Source: Haemonchus contortus
Lineage: Eukaryota; Nematoda; Chromadorea; Rhabditida; Trichostrongylidae
Reading direction: 5' to 3'
Length of the DNA stretch: 64,000 bases
NCBI GenBank assembly: GCA_000469685.2
Contig: LS997564.1
Span: 35,916,151-35,980,150, forward strand
Part shown: positions 26,766 through 39,010 of the stretch, in pieces
Position numbering within the stretch: position 1 is the stretch's first letter
Layout: every line of letters starts with the position of its first letter
Program-made: the position numbers and the translations under genes
The notes under the pieces: generated by a model
What the model was told of the DNA's origin: nothing
What the model saw: the letters and a program-made list of their open reading frames with translations, nothing else
Database searches by the model: none

Positions 26766-29700
26766 TAATATGGGTTGGTGTCGTGTGGCGCCGCCACTAC
26801 AAGCACGATCTGAGGGTCAAATTCCGGCTCAACACTCGCTCAGTCACACCCTGCTCCGCCAGGATTAGGAAAGAGCACCATACTCTAGTGGAGAGATGAA
26901 GACACCACCACTACATCGACTCGCTACCCACTATCCCAACACATCGTTTAGGACCGAACAAACTTAAAAGCTCTCTGGGTACTTGAGTGGGAGCTTATTC
27001 AATCGCATATCCCAGATAGGCATCAACTCATTGCCGAAAAATTCATTTTTCTATGCCTCTTCGCCATTGCCTTGGTTCAAGTATCCTTTGAACGCCCCTA
27101 CCTCATAAAACTTCCATTTCGTTTTCCCTTTTCTGATACCTGATCCTACTTCCTCGTTCGGAAATCCGCCCCGGTACCGGATGTTAGTGCCACCTCAGTA
27201 CCGTGCTAGTACCCCAACCCAGTAAACATGACCGTGTGCCAGGTGTATGGGTGACATTGAATTCAAACGACCCGCTTCGCCTGAGCGACGCTCCCTTCAA
27301 CGTACTTTTAGTTTACTTTCATCTAACTTTCTTTTTCCTTCTGATTTTGAGCGTCAGATTTCCAGAAGGGGAAGGAGGCCTTGGTTTGCTCAGAGTCCAG
27401 CCTAAAGGTGAAAAGCTTTCTTTCCTAACTAAAGTTCCTCCCTGAAAACGCTGTACCTTTCTCGGTCCTCCCTTACTGATGGTCTGCTGCCCATCATGGA
27501 ATGCCCCTCCACCGTTCTCCTATCAAAAAGTTCCCATGAAGAACTCAAGCTCAGGAAAAGAGTAGGGCTTTGCCCGCAGTATCGCTTACCTCATCGCGAA
27601 CCCTAAGTCACTGAATGTAACGCAATGAACTGAGGTAACCCTGATTGTGGAAGCGTCAACCCCCCCCCCCTCCCTCCCCCGCTTCCGCCCCGTCTTCCTC
27701 CCTCATTCCTTTTTTCTTTTTTTTTTTTCATGACATCCCCACACTCAGAGAATTTTCTATTGCAGTTTTTCTTCATCTGATTCCTCATTAGAGCTACATT
27801 CTCCGAGTGATTCGACCAGAATTTTGTCCAAATGCTGGCTGCTAATGACTCTCGTGCAGCGGCGCGATCTATTCAGGCCACTGATCGTTTCCCATTACTC
27901 AGTCGTCAACCCACAATCGCATAATCGTTGCGGATTCTTTTCATCTCAATGCTGGGCATCACATCAAGCCATGATCCCATTGCACTTAAAAATGAGGCCT
28001 GTTTGAGGTCACCGTGAAATGTGGCACGAAACCACTCACGTCACTGTCGGCATCGGTCAACTGTGACCGGCGTTTCCTAGACGTCACCAACCTTGTCATT
28101 TATAGTCGAGCACTCTGCACCTAGTTGGATTCCCTGAAGGGCTTGGGAACCCTGATACATTAGGCTCTTACAGGCAGCTCAAGAGATGCGATCTCGAGCG
28201 TTTGTTGGAGTTCAGCTCAAAAGAAACCGTCTAGACACATCACTGGACAATCTTTGAGAAGATGGAGACATCTTCGAGCGTTTCACTTTTTTTTTCTTCT
28301 GTGAACAACACCGATCCTTTCGTCTTCAGACCTCATCCATCAACCTGCTGCCGATCGTTTTTTAAAAAGCCGCAAACGGATCCGCATTGAACAACTACCA
28401 TTCCGATTGATGGTCGTCATTTCATCAGGCATTTACCGACTGTGTAAACCAAATAATATTTATTTAATATGGGATTCCTTTTAGCATTTCCATGCCGACC
28501 CTTTTTCCTATACACAGTACGGTAACTAAGGGAAAGAGTAGCGTGGGGTTTTCTAATCCTAAGACCTTTGAAAATGGCAGTACCCGAATTTCTCTTGGTT
28601 CTCATGGCTTTGAGTTCGCAAATTTATCTGAATTTATTCAAATAACCATATTATTACCATAATATGTTATTGTTGTTGATCTGCGGTTACTTTTTCCGCC
28701 AAAACTTTTCTAACACCAACAAGGAACTATGAAAACAATTGTAAAGTTAAAATAGTAACTTTAGTGAATCCATCTGGATTGAGATATCCGAAACTCCCAG
28801 ACTCCGAAACGCTAATGCTAACCCTTCTGCCCATTTCTTTGGAAAACCAAAAAAAATAACGTGATCAGCTTAAGCCCTTAAGGCGCTCTTGAGGTTAGCT
28901 TAATTGTAAAACAAATCTCCCATCGCTTGGGAAATTACTTTTCAATTCATGCGTGTATGTCATGTACTTATCACGTACACTGGTGTAGCATTAGTCCCGA
29001 TCAAAGTAACTAACTAGTTGCCCCATCGCACGCAATGTCTTACCAGTTGCTGGTTCGATTACGTGACCGTCCCACAGCGCGATAGACATGCCAGTCTGAA
29101 ATACCACCCTTCATAATCGGTCTGTGATACCGCCATATCCGCATGAGTTTTTTTTTTGTTTATACTATGTTATGTGTTTATGTTTTTTATTATTTATTTA
29201 TGTTTACCTAATTATGTTTACACAATTCTGAATTGTAGAGTAGGTTTTTCCTCTTCTCGTAATTCTAATATATGCACTGTTTTTAGTAATTGCAGAGGTT
29301 TTTTAAAAAGTTCCCGTTCCTCTATCTCAGAGAAGGAGGTATCACATAAGTCTGGCTCATTGTCATACGCAGTTTCGGTAAAAGCCCTATCGAACGGGAC
29401 TTTCTGCACCCTCCAATACCTTCTCACAATCAAAAAGTACACCCCCTAGTGAGTACAAGTGGGAGTTACACTGAAATTTGAGCACGTTCCTGGTACCACC
29501 TTCACCCGCATAACTGAATTAGCAGGTGAGGGCAATAAGGGGGCAGGCAATAGGCAACATACAGAGCTTGAATATGTATAGACGGGTGAAATATGGTGCT
29601 TTAGTGGAACTGGTAACCAGTATTCGGACACCGAAAAATAACTTTTCTAGATACCGTACTTTTCGTGTTGCCTGCGGTCTCGTACGGATTGCCTACGGTA

Positions 29701-30589
29701 CTGGAATGAAAAGGAAGGAGCGATCATGAATGAGAAACGTCTTGAAACTCGCATATCCCTCAAAATCGACTGCCCAATATAGTGGACCGGGAAGAGCCAC
29801 ATCTTGGGGGCGCTCGATTCCTTGATAGGCTCCGTTACTGGCAGGCCCAAGGACACTCTTTCCCCTATTCAATTTTTTCACATACATAAAGTTATCGTAC
29901 CCCGTGGTTCTAGAGCCGCCCATCGGCTCGTCACATCGCCCAAAGACCGAGCGAGCGGTGATTTTCGGTTGTTTGGTTGATTGACAGCTTTGTCGCGAAT
30001 CGTTGAGTGCTGCTTAGCCTTCTCATGCCGCCCACATCTGCCAACCAACAAGATCAAGCGGATTTAAGCGATTCACTGCCGAGAGATTCTTTGAAAATTC
30101 AAAACAAAATCGAGTAAAAGATGATAGAATTTATAGGTAGTGGTTTCTGAAAGGAAAAAAATCATTTTGAGACGCTCTAAAGCTCAAAAATTAATGATGC
30201 TTATAAGACGGCCTAGTCCCTTGGCGAAATATACCTGCTTTCCACCTTTTAGTCCTATCTGTCAGGAATCCATTAGTGCCGCAGAAAAAGACCCCATCTG
30301 CTCAATCAATCGGTTTATCAGCAGTTCCTTCGCTAAGCAACGTTCATAGGTTCTCGCCACCTCTCTTCCAAATCCCTTCCATACAAGCCGACCGTTCCAC
30401 TCCTCACCACTCAGCACCCGTTTTCTTTGGCAGACAAAATTGTCCATTTTTTTCATAAGGAGGGTTGTGGCCCTTGGGTTTCTCCTTCTGCATTCCACGT
30501 CTTCGTTTTTATTACTTATCTTTGAGATATTTCAATGCGCATAAGGACTTCACAATGGATTGCTTGGCTCCTCACTGCAGAAACTCAAT

Positions 30590-30985
30590 CTGTCCCAACA
30601 TAACCTGACCCTACCTAACCTAGCCTACTCTACCCTACCCTTTTTGATGGCCATACCACATGATTCCCACCAAAACGGCTTCAGTTTGGCTGATGGAGGG
30701 CGGAGGGATGAGATTGGGGTTAGGTCGTGTTGTTACAGCGGCTTGGAAATCAGTCTTCTTCATAGATGAGAGCAAGGCAGTATTGAATGGATGCCCTGCC
30801 CTTACCCAATCTAACCTAACCTGATCTAGCCAATCCTATTCCGTCCTGACCGAACCAACCTAAGTTAAGTTAAACCTAACCTAATCTACCCTAACCTGAA
30901 CTAACCTAGCCTAGCCTACCTAAGCTAACCTAACCTAACCTAACCTAACCTAACCTAGTCTAGTCTAGCCAACCCAACCGATCCT
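30590..30985. repeat. Degenerate CCTAA/TTAGG-like pentamer repeat
   Basis: Runs of CCTAA with interruptions; the cleanest tract is near 30923-30956. The nematode telomere repeat is usually TTAGGC, so this pentamer form is not a simple telomere remnant. It flanks and fills the inverted-repeat element whose left arm is 30641-30790. Confidence 0.7.
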
Positions 30986-31322
30986 ATCCTAACCTCACTC
31001 AAAAGCTGCCGAAATACCGCCCGTCGTAAGATATTCCGAGATATACTCGGGTTCCGATACTAGGGTGAACCAAGGTCTCCCAAGTGATTGGTACTACCAG
31101 AGTGTACCGAGAAGGTAGAGTTAGGTTAGGCATTGACATACATTACCAACCACGACCATTCCCATTCAATATTCCCAGGAAGTTGCCTTGGTCTCATCTA
31201 TGAAGAAGACTAATTTACAAGCCGCTGTAACAACACGGCCTAACCCCACTCTCACCCCTCCGTCCTCCACCAGCCGAACTGAAACCGTTTTGGTGGGAAT
31301 CATGTGGTATGGCCATCAAAAA
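30641..31322. mobile_element. Foldback-type element with ~150-bp inverted arms
   Basis: The left arm (30641-30790) and right arm (31162-31322) are inverted copies. Shared blocks include TTTTTGATGGCCATACCACA, TGATTCCCACCAAAACGG, GTGTTGTTACAGCGGCTTG and CTTCTTCATAGATGAGA. The ~370-bp centre is partly CCTAA repeats. Short ORFs in the arms mirror each other for this reason only. No transposase or clear target duplication found. Confidence 0.75.
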
Positions 31323-34300
31323 GTAGACTTCTCGCACTAAACTGATGACCGTATCGAACGAATTTTCAGCAAAACCCATTCGGTATGGTCGCAATGAAAC
31401 CGGTAACACCTGTGAATCAAGTGCAGTATAATCAATCATAACTTTCAAGTACCCATTCCCATAGAGTAACTCTTTTGATGATAGGTTAATTGACCCAATG
31501 TTCTTCTAACAGATTTCAATTTGGGTAATGATTGATGGACCTTTAATGTATTCGGGGCGAAGCAATAATTTACGGCCGATGTTAAGCGGGTTGTAAAGAT
31601 CCTATCAGAGAGATAAACGCTCTTTTTCTACACTTTGATCATGCCGCCTTTATCATTTCAATGACTTTTCCGATACGGCCGAAAAACGAGAATCGAATGC
31701 AAATTGCACCGTACTACTGGGTAACAGAACCAGAATCAAACCACTCTTCACGTCTTCGGGCACTTACCCACTCCCCTTGCCTCAGTGATAAACGTTTTGT
31801 TGCTTTTCTACTCATTGATTGAGAAAAATATATTGATAGATCCCTTCTCAGAATATTTCTGTCTTCTCCAAACATTTCCACCTTCCGGGCGGAACACCTC
31901 CACCTTCCGGGCGCTTTGAAGAACCGTCTTTTGACTGGAAACCCTATAAAATCGCCACTCTCGTCGGTCCAAGGGCTGAAAGGCCAGTCATATGGCAACT
32001 TGCAAAAGTCAATGGCGTAAGCTGCTAAGTCGTGAGCGATGATGGAGCCTTTTTTAGTTTTAAAGTATTTCGACCATATGTATGCGGAAGGTAGCCCTGT
32101 TTTAAAGCGATATTCGTACAGTGGTCAAAGAAACAGTCAATCAATGACTTGCCCATAGTGTGACATGGGAAGGTTCCCACTGACGAACGCCCAAAACCGT
32201 CGGATTGTTGTTACGAAGTTCCCATCATATTGCTGCCATCGGATATTTATGTAAATACGTTTACTATATGTTTTTTTACAGTAAGAAAGGACGCTAACTA
32301 TCTCAGAACTACTGATTCTTGAAGAATTTCATTAACTCCTACAGGTTACTATATGACTGGTTTTCTTTGAACTTGGGAGATGTCCCAGTCATCCCAATCA
32401 TTGAACAGAAGAGTAACTAAGAAAGACGGCAATAAAAGGGGCGGAGGTTCAGGGGACGGCCCTTTAAGAAGTTTTTCTCGAACGTCGTTCTAATGCTCAT
32501 GAAAAGCTATTGCTGGACTAGCCTGAAAAGCTATCACTGGACTAGCCCTCCACGTTTCTCTAAAAGATGTGACAACCCTAAGAAGTCAGACGAGCATCCG
32601 AGGCATTGAATCTGTCTCGGATTCTTTTCAAAAAGCTGCCATGCGCCCATTCCAACGATTCCATTACGGCTGATATTCACTGGGAGTGTGGCGCATTCCA
32701 AACAGGCGGACCAGCGCTACATACCCGCAAATTCTACGAAATCATTCCATCGAATCTCAACCCACGAGAAAAAAGTAGGACCCAGTATTGCACCTCCCGA
32801 TCGGGTCTCCCAGATAGTTCCTGGAGCCCATCGAGTACTCCCATATTCTCACCTCAGATCCATATTTGCCTAGGGTATGATTCCGATTGGGTTAGCCGGG
32901 AAGATAAAGGGATGAACACATCTCATCTGAACGATTAGGGCAATCGTATTGCACCTTAAGCTACTCCTAGATGCTCAGCACATAAGTGCGAGTTCTTTTG
33001 GGTCACTCCCACACCCAGGCGTCAGATTGCCCGTGTTTCGTCTGACAGCTCGTACTACATGTCTGGAGTCTATTCTTTAACTAGTCAGTTGATTAATCCA
33101 GTTTTTTTTCGGGAGCTATTAAGCCCTACAATTTTGATAAGAGGTTTTTCCCTTTATCAGTGCGATCTCCCGTAGAATCTCCCATTTTCTTTGCATGCAA
33201 AAGCCATGTCTGGCCATTTTTCTGTCTCACTCTACTTCATCGAAATTTCTAACGTATCATTTATGCATTTCATTAAAATGTATTCTTGAAACTCAAAAAT
33301 TTTCAAAATTTGAAATTTTATCCAACAAAACATTGGGTAAAAAAAAAAAGCGAAATATCATTATAGTAGTAGCAATATACCCGTCGTACTAATTGTTTTC
33401 AATTTTCTCAAATTTTTGTTTTTTTTTTCGAAATTTCGTAGCAGTTGAAATTACACCCGGAACTTTTCAATGTTCTGAATCAACTATATTATTTAATTTC
33501 AATTTATGAAGTTAGATTCTCCCCACTCGTCCCATTTCCCATTCACAACTGTGTTTAGCTGACTTTATGATGCTCGGGACGTCAATCCCCTTCGACGAAA
33601 GAAAAACCTGTTCGGGTACATAGCGATTTTTTGTGGATTTCCTTTGTACAAGCTTTTGACGGGAGCTTTTTCAAGTGCCACTTGGATATCCTTGAAATTC
33701 TAGCGTGAGTCCTCCCCTTACTCTAAGAAAGCAAAAGGGCGTTGAAAAGAATGAGTCTGTCTGGGCATTGTTTGAAATAGCCGCATTGTGCTGTCCAATG
33801 GTTCTATAACCAGTAACATCGGTGAAGTGCGTGGCGTATGCCAGAGATTTCGATCATGGCCAAGTATCAGAGAGTCCTAAGTCGTGCCCGTAACGATTCC
33901 TGGACACTGACCGGTCCTAATACGACAGCAATAAATACTTCACATTCAGCTGCAGCCAAATGGATGTAATTACGATTACCATGCCCAATTGGCTTTAGGC
34001 TTGCATGGGGGAGTTATCCAGGAGCCATTACGGACGGAAAGTGGCATCGGATGCTAGTGGGTTTTTAAGAACCACAACCACAATCTCAGGTGGTTAGAGC
34101 GGAAAAAAGGTCGGGGACTAGGATGGACTCCTTTGAATGCGCTTGAGAAACGGCGACAGTTGTCACCAACATTTCAGCGGCATCTCTATAAACTTGTTTT
34201 TCCCAAAAGGCTTGAATGTTTAGGTCCCCTTTCGGCAGTGGGGGAACTACTGGAAAATGTTAGGGGGTGGGTGGGGTATAGCCATTCGTCACTGTTAGTT

Positions 34301-37300
34301 TTACACTGGTTCCCAGGATGTGTCCACCAGCCATTCAAACGGTGACAGCATTCGTCGTGAACGTTGGGTCGCTACTGCTGTTGCTCATGACCTTTTCTCT
34401 TTAATTGTCTCCCATTCAGGAGGTTTTTGTTACCACTCGGGCTGTGCACTCCCTAAATAGCCATACTCTACGGTCATTATGTTGACTCAACGTCTTTCAT
34501 CATTACGCTCGTTTTTTCTAGCTTCAACGTGCCAGCTTGACAATCTGTCAGACCTAATGACTCACCCAAGAATAACATCTCATAGCGAGTCGCATTCCGC
34601 AATCCTGATGTAATGATGTTCGGCCATTCATCTTTGAAAAAGGCAAAATTATGACAGCGGATGGGAATGCCGGAACTCCTCGCTCAATCCGTCTCAATCT
34701 CAATCCTCAATACAATCCCATAAAAAAATCCCGGATTGGTGTGTAACACAGGCCATGTCCATTACATGGACCCGCTGATAAGAATATCAACAAACCATTT
34801 CAAAAAACCTTTGCTGGACCTTTTCTTGCCATCTCTCCTTAGGATCCCCCCTTATTTCCCTTTCCTCATGCTTTTTGAATTTCCTTCGTGGGTCGGACTG
34901 AAAAGGACACCTGCACGGCACCCCAGAACCCTCGCCAAAATTAAATTTTTTTCAACCCACTATTCGGAAGCGAGCTCAAAATAGGTTTAGGAAGGCTTCT
35001 TCGCCTTTGAGGAATCGACCAGCTGTTGGTTCAGTGTTGTTTAGAGTCGGCAGCCACTTGACCCCTGTCGAGCAGTTACTCTAAGCCGAAGACTAGTTGA
35101 ATTTGAATACCCCTCTCCCTCCTCCTCCCCCCGTCCTTCCCTCTTGCTCCATTTACGGTAGTTCCTGTCTTGCACTCCCCCATTCGTTCAACATGGTTTT
35201 TTCTCAAGACAGGACTTTTGTTACGGCAACTCCCGTTTCTTTAGCAGTTGGAACGGGTCCTGAGCGGAATACATTAACGGCAACACGGTAATGGGTCGTT
35301 ATTCTATAGCAGTAATGTAATAAAATGTAATGATTCATAGTTTTCCGAGTCTTGGGCGCTTTTGACGCTTACCGAACCGCACATAAATCTGGACTGACAC
35401 ATCACTTTCGGATCTAGTTCGCAGCTGGAAACGTCGCCGACCGTTTCTTTCCTCGCCTATCGGCATTTCTCATTTCTCAAGCAAAACGGTATCTTTTAAG
35501 TATTCCCGCTGTTATTTGAGGAGACATTTTCGCGGCGGGACGCCTTTCGACGATATGCCCTTTCCGTTCATATGGGTGACTGGTATTTCAGCCACGTTTC
35601 TTTTCATCAGCGGATCTAGACATTTCAAAATAACGGCAAACAAAAACCCCCAGCTTGGCGAAGCGGAGATCCACGTCATACCGATCACTTGGACGAGTTT
35701 TACACACACATGAGGTTGCTTCGCGGCCGCACGGCTTGTTGTCACGTTATGAGGACAGCAGCTTTATTCGAATTCTATAATTTAAAGCTGTAGATTTCTA
35801 TTAATTCCACATTTGTAAGTCATCTATGTAAGAATATTGCTTGTATATTCCCTCTCAACCCCCTCTGAATCGTTCCATTCTGCTCTGCCTCCCCTGCTCC
35901 ATAATTTTGATTTCTTTTTATTTTTAACCGTTTTTTGCCCACTCAGTTACGTTTTCCTTTTAACTGGTCACAATCCCACAAGATCTCTATCTTCGAGGCG
36001 ACTAACCGGAAATATGGGCGGGCAGCCACATGCGTTAGTCAGTCGTTGGTTGCCAGTCGTACTCCCTCATTAACTCCCAACTGCTCGAAAAAGTGTTGAG
36101 TATGTTTTTCATCCTTATATTTCAATAAATAGAAGGATTTATAAATTTAAGTAGCTACTAATGAACACGATTGACTTAATTAAGATGTTTCAAAAGGTAA
36201 CCTCGTTATTGAATTACAAAATCCTCCGTGAAATTGGTAAATTATTAATAGCCATCATTGGAAATAACTAATTTTCTCTTTTTTCGTTTGTTCAAAATGT
36301 CTAAGGCCAGAACAAAATTATTTTGTAATTCAATGCTTGCTAACCGTTCATACTTTTACGAGTAATGAAATAAAAAGCATAGTCGCAGGACAGTCAGGAA
36401 CAAAACATTCGCTTTAGGACCCAACGTTATCTCACTTACCACTTTACGACAATACGGCAGGGATTTAGTAAAGTGTTAGTTAGAATTTATTTAGGACGAG
36501 GTTTACATAGGTGAGCACATAGTTCTACAAAGTTCTATCGACCGTCCCGACACGGTCACCACCAGGCATTCGTGCCGGGACCCCATCAACAAATTTAATA
36601 CTTGATCTATGGCAATTACTGGGGGGGCATTATGACTACATCTTCGATCTTCATATTCGTTCGAACACCGAAATTGACCCAAGCACTCCAGCGTTATCGT
36701 GAGCACTTATATTGCAAGGTTCCGCAAGTACTACCTTTGGAGTGCGATCTCTGAGTAGAGGCAATCGTGTCAGGACCAATGTACTTTCGGCAAGCGGGGT
36801 TCTGTCATAAATCGTGCTCAAGCTGACATACTTCCTAACGAGTGTTTGTCGTTGTACGGACATTATTCAAGTTTTTTCTTCGTTCACATTCGATTTTTTT
36901 TCGTCAGCACAGAATCTGTGCTCTCATAACGGCAAATGACACCACACTCATAGCGCGATATCGATCGCCAATGTGGTGGTGGGTTTTCAATAGGTCCGTC
37001 CGTCCATCCGTCCGTCCGTTCGTACGTCGTATGGCTCTCCACCACCACCATCACCACCCATTTATCATTGCCGTCGTGGGAGGATGATGATGACAATATT
37101 TACTATTTGCACGAGCCCCACGTCGACTTGGCCGTTTTTCTTCTTCGATTTCAATTGTTTACTGTTTATTTTGGCTATTCGGATCGATTTCCAATCGTTT
37201 TAGCTTAAAGTTTAGGGGATTTTCTTCATAGTTTCGGCGTTTTCAGTGTTTCGCCAGATTCTATCGCTCTGTCGTTCGCTCTTTCGTGCTTTTTTTTTCT

Positions 37301-38999
37301 CCCATCATTTTTCATTCTTCGCGCCTTCCCCTTTTTTCTTGGCCCTTTCTTTTTCGAACGTATTCCTACATATTTTCCCCGCTTTCTTTTCGAATGCGTT
37401 CCTTGGGTATTTTTCTTTTCATTTAGGAATTCCCCACTTTTTAGAGGATATTTTCATTCATGAAAATAACTCCCCTAACGTCGGACTTCAGTTCATGCAC
37501 CAAAAAACACTATGAATTATTTACTTCTGTCGCCGTCATTCGAGTAAACAATGCAGCTCATTGTTTCAAGAGTATCTTGTTGACTGAATGCTGTTTATTT
37601 TTGACTATTTTATGATTTGGTCTCTTGTCGATGTCAATTTAACATCAGATAACCCAAAGATAGGCAATATCGTCCCCTTTTCTAAATCTGTGACTGTTAT
37701 TCTGAATTAGCAAAACAGCATGAAAGTAGAATTAGACCAAAAGACCTAAGCTGCTTCAGAAACAGCTCTAATCCCAGCTTGTCCTGTGTTTACTTTGACT
37801 TTTCTGTCTCTCGGTTTGAAATTTCTCTGAATTTCTCACAAAGGATCGAAGCAGTGTGTGAGATGATATCCCCTTTTCCTCCATCCTTTTGTGTATATTC
37901 CTTTCCTTTTCGGACTTGGTCGCTAAGATGGGGCTTTTGTCCCACTTCCTTCCTGGGAATGTGGTCCGTGTGAGCGTTTGAGAGGGATGACTTTCTTTCA
38001 ATCCGATTTTATTTTCTATCAAAGTTCGGGCCAAGTTTTAGCCTTTCCCTATCGACACAGAAGTCTCATCCCTGTAAGGGGAGGAACTGATCGCTCACCT
38101 GATCCAAGTGTCAACAAACCATCATCAACAAACAGTTTCTTCAGTTTTCTCACTACACACACCTTTCACCTTTTCACTCGCTCTCTTCTTTTTTTCTCTT
38201 TTTTCGTTTTTTTTTTACGGATTGGGGGGACCTGGAATCCATTTTTTTCTGATGGTCTATGTGTTAACAACACTATGAACCCTATCTGTAGATTCCAGGT
38301 AGTACCGTTTTGTATCAGCTGTTACAACTAAACGATACCAAATGATACTTTGCTTGATAGCAGGCGTTTTTAGGCTTACGCAATCATGCCTAATAGATTG
38401 CCAAGTCTAATAGCCCACCGAAATTTCGCCAATCCCAACAACGGTAGAGGATAGGTTATCTATAAGAGCCTTCTCTTGTTAGAGAGCCTTTCGGATGGTG
38501 CAAAAAGCAGAAAATTGTGTTCACAAAAAAAGTAATTTCTGCTGAGGTCTAAAGAAAAGGATAGTGTTCTTCATCTAATGCCGGGCTGCCTATTAATTGG
38601 AACTCTTTTCTTCTCGTTATCCCAAGTTCCTTTTTTGCCTTTTTTTTCTGCAGCCTGGCTTCTATAGGAAATGAGGCTCTCGTGCCCCTTCCTGGAAAAT
38701 TGTTTCTTGCATAGACTTCTCCTACTTAATTGATATGAAGAACAGTTACCCGGCACCACCAAGGGCAAATCCTTGACGGTCTTCTTTGCAACCTTGATAT
38801 AATGGATATTTTCTTTGCGCTATCTACTGCGGGGTTTTACTACTTTACTTCGTTTCAACGGCCGTCAAAGGCCTTTGTCTTCCCAGTCATTCCTCAACTT
38901 ATTCTCAACGACTTTTACGATCTGTCCGTTCTTTCATCGCCCGCTGTGTGTGTGAGTGTTGCGTTGAGTTGAGGCACACATGTGAAATCAGTCGACTCA
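31323..38999. other. Gene-poor region upstream of nucleoredoxin
   Basis: Pyrimidine-rich plus strand, short ORFs only, none convincing. Small local duplications occur, such as CCACCTTCCGGGCG twice near 31877-31915. A CCGT-rich stretch lies at 36996-37022. The nucleoredoxin promoter is expected in the last few hundred bases, but no TATA box is clear there. Confidence 0.4.
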
Positions 39000-39010
39000 T
39001 TTCGTTTCAG

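Larger units (their letters stand above)
19521..30589. other. Gene-poor region
   Basis: No supportable gene outside the TATA candidate (22072) and the Penelope-type relic (23033). ORFs of 111-135 codons (21547-21918 minus, 22681-23088 plus, 24412-24747 minus) have no recognisable domain. From about 23,600 the plus strand is pyrimidine-rich. A sequence resembling the T7 phage promoter lies at 25219-25238. Small tandem duplications are seen, such as CCCCTTACGGCAAT repeated near 26349-26384. Confidence 0.45.

Noticed and set aside
30560..31448. Similar predicted peptides with MAIPHDSHQNGFS on both strands
   Set aside because: The similarity comes from the inverted arms of the foldback element, not from paralogous genes.
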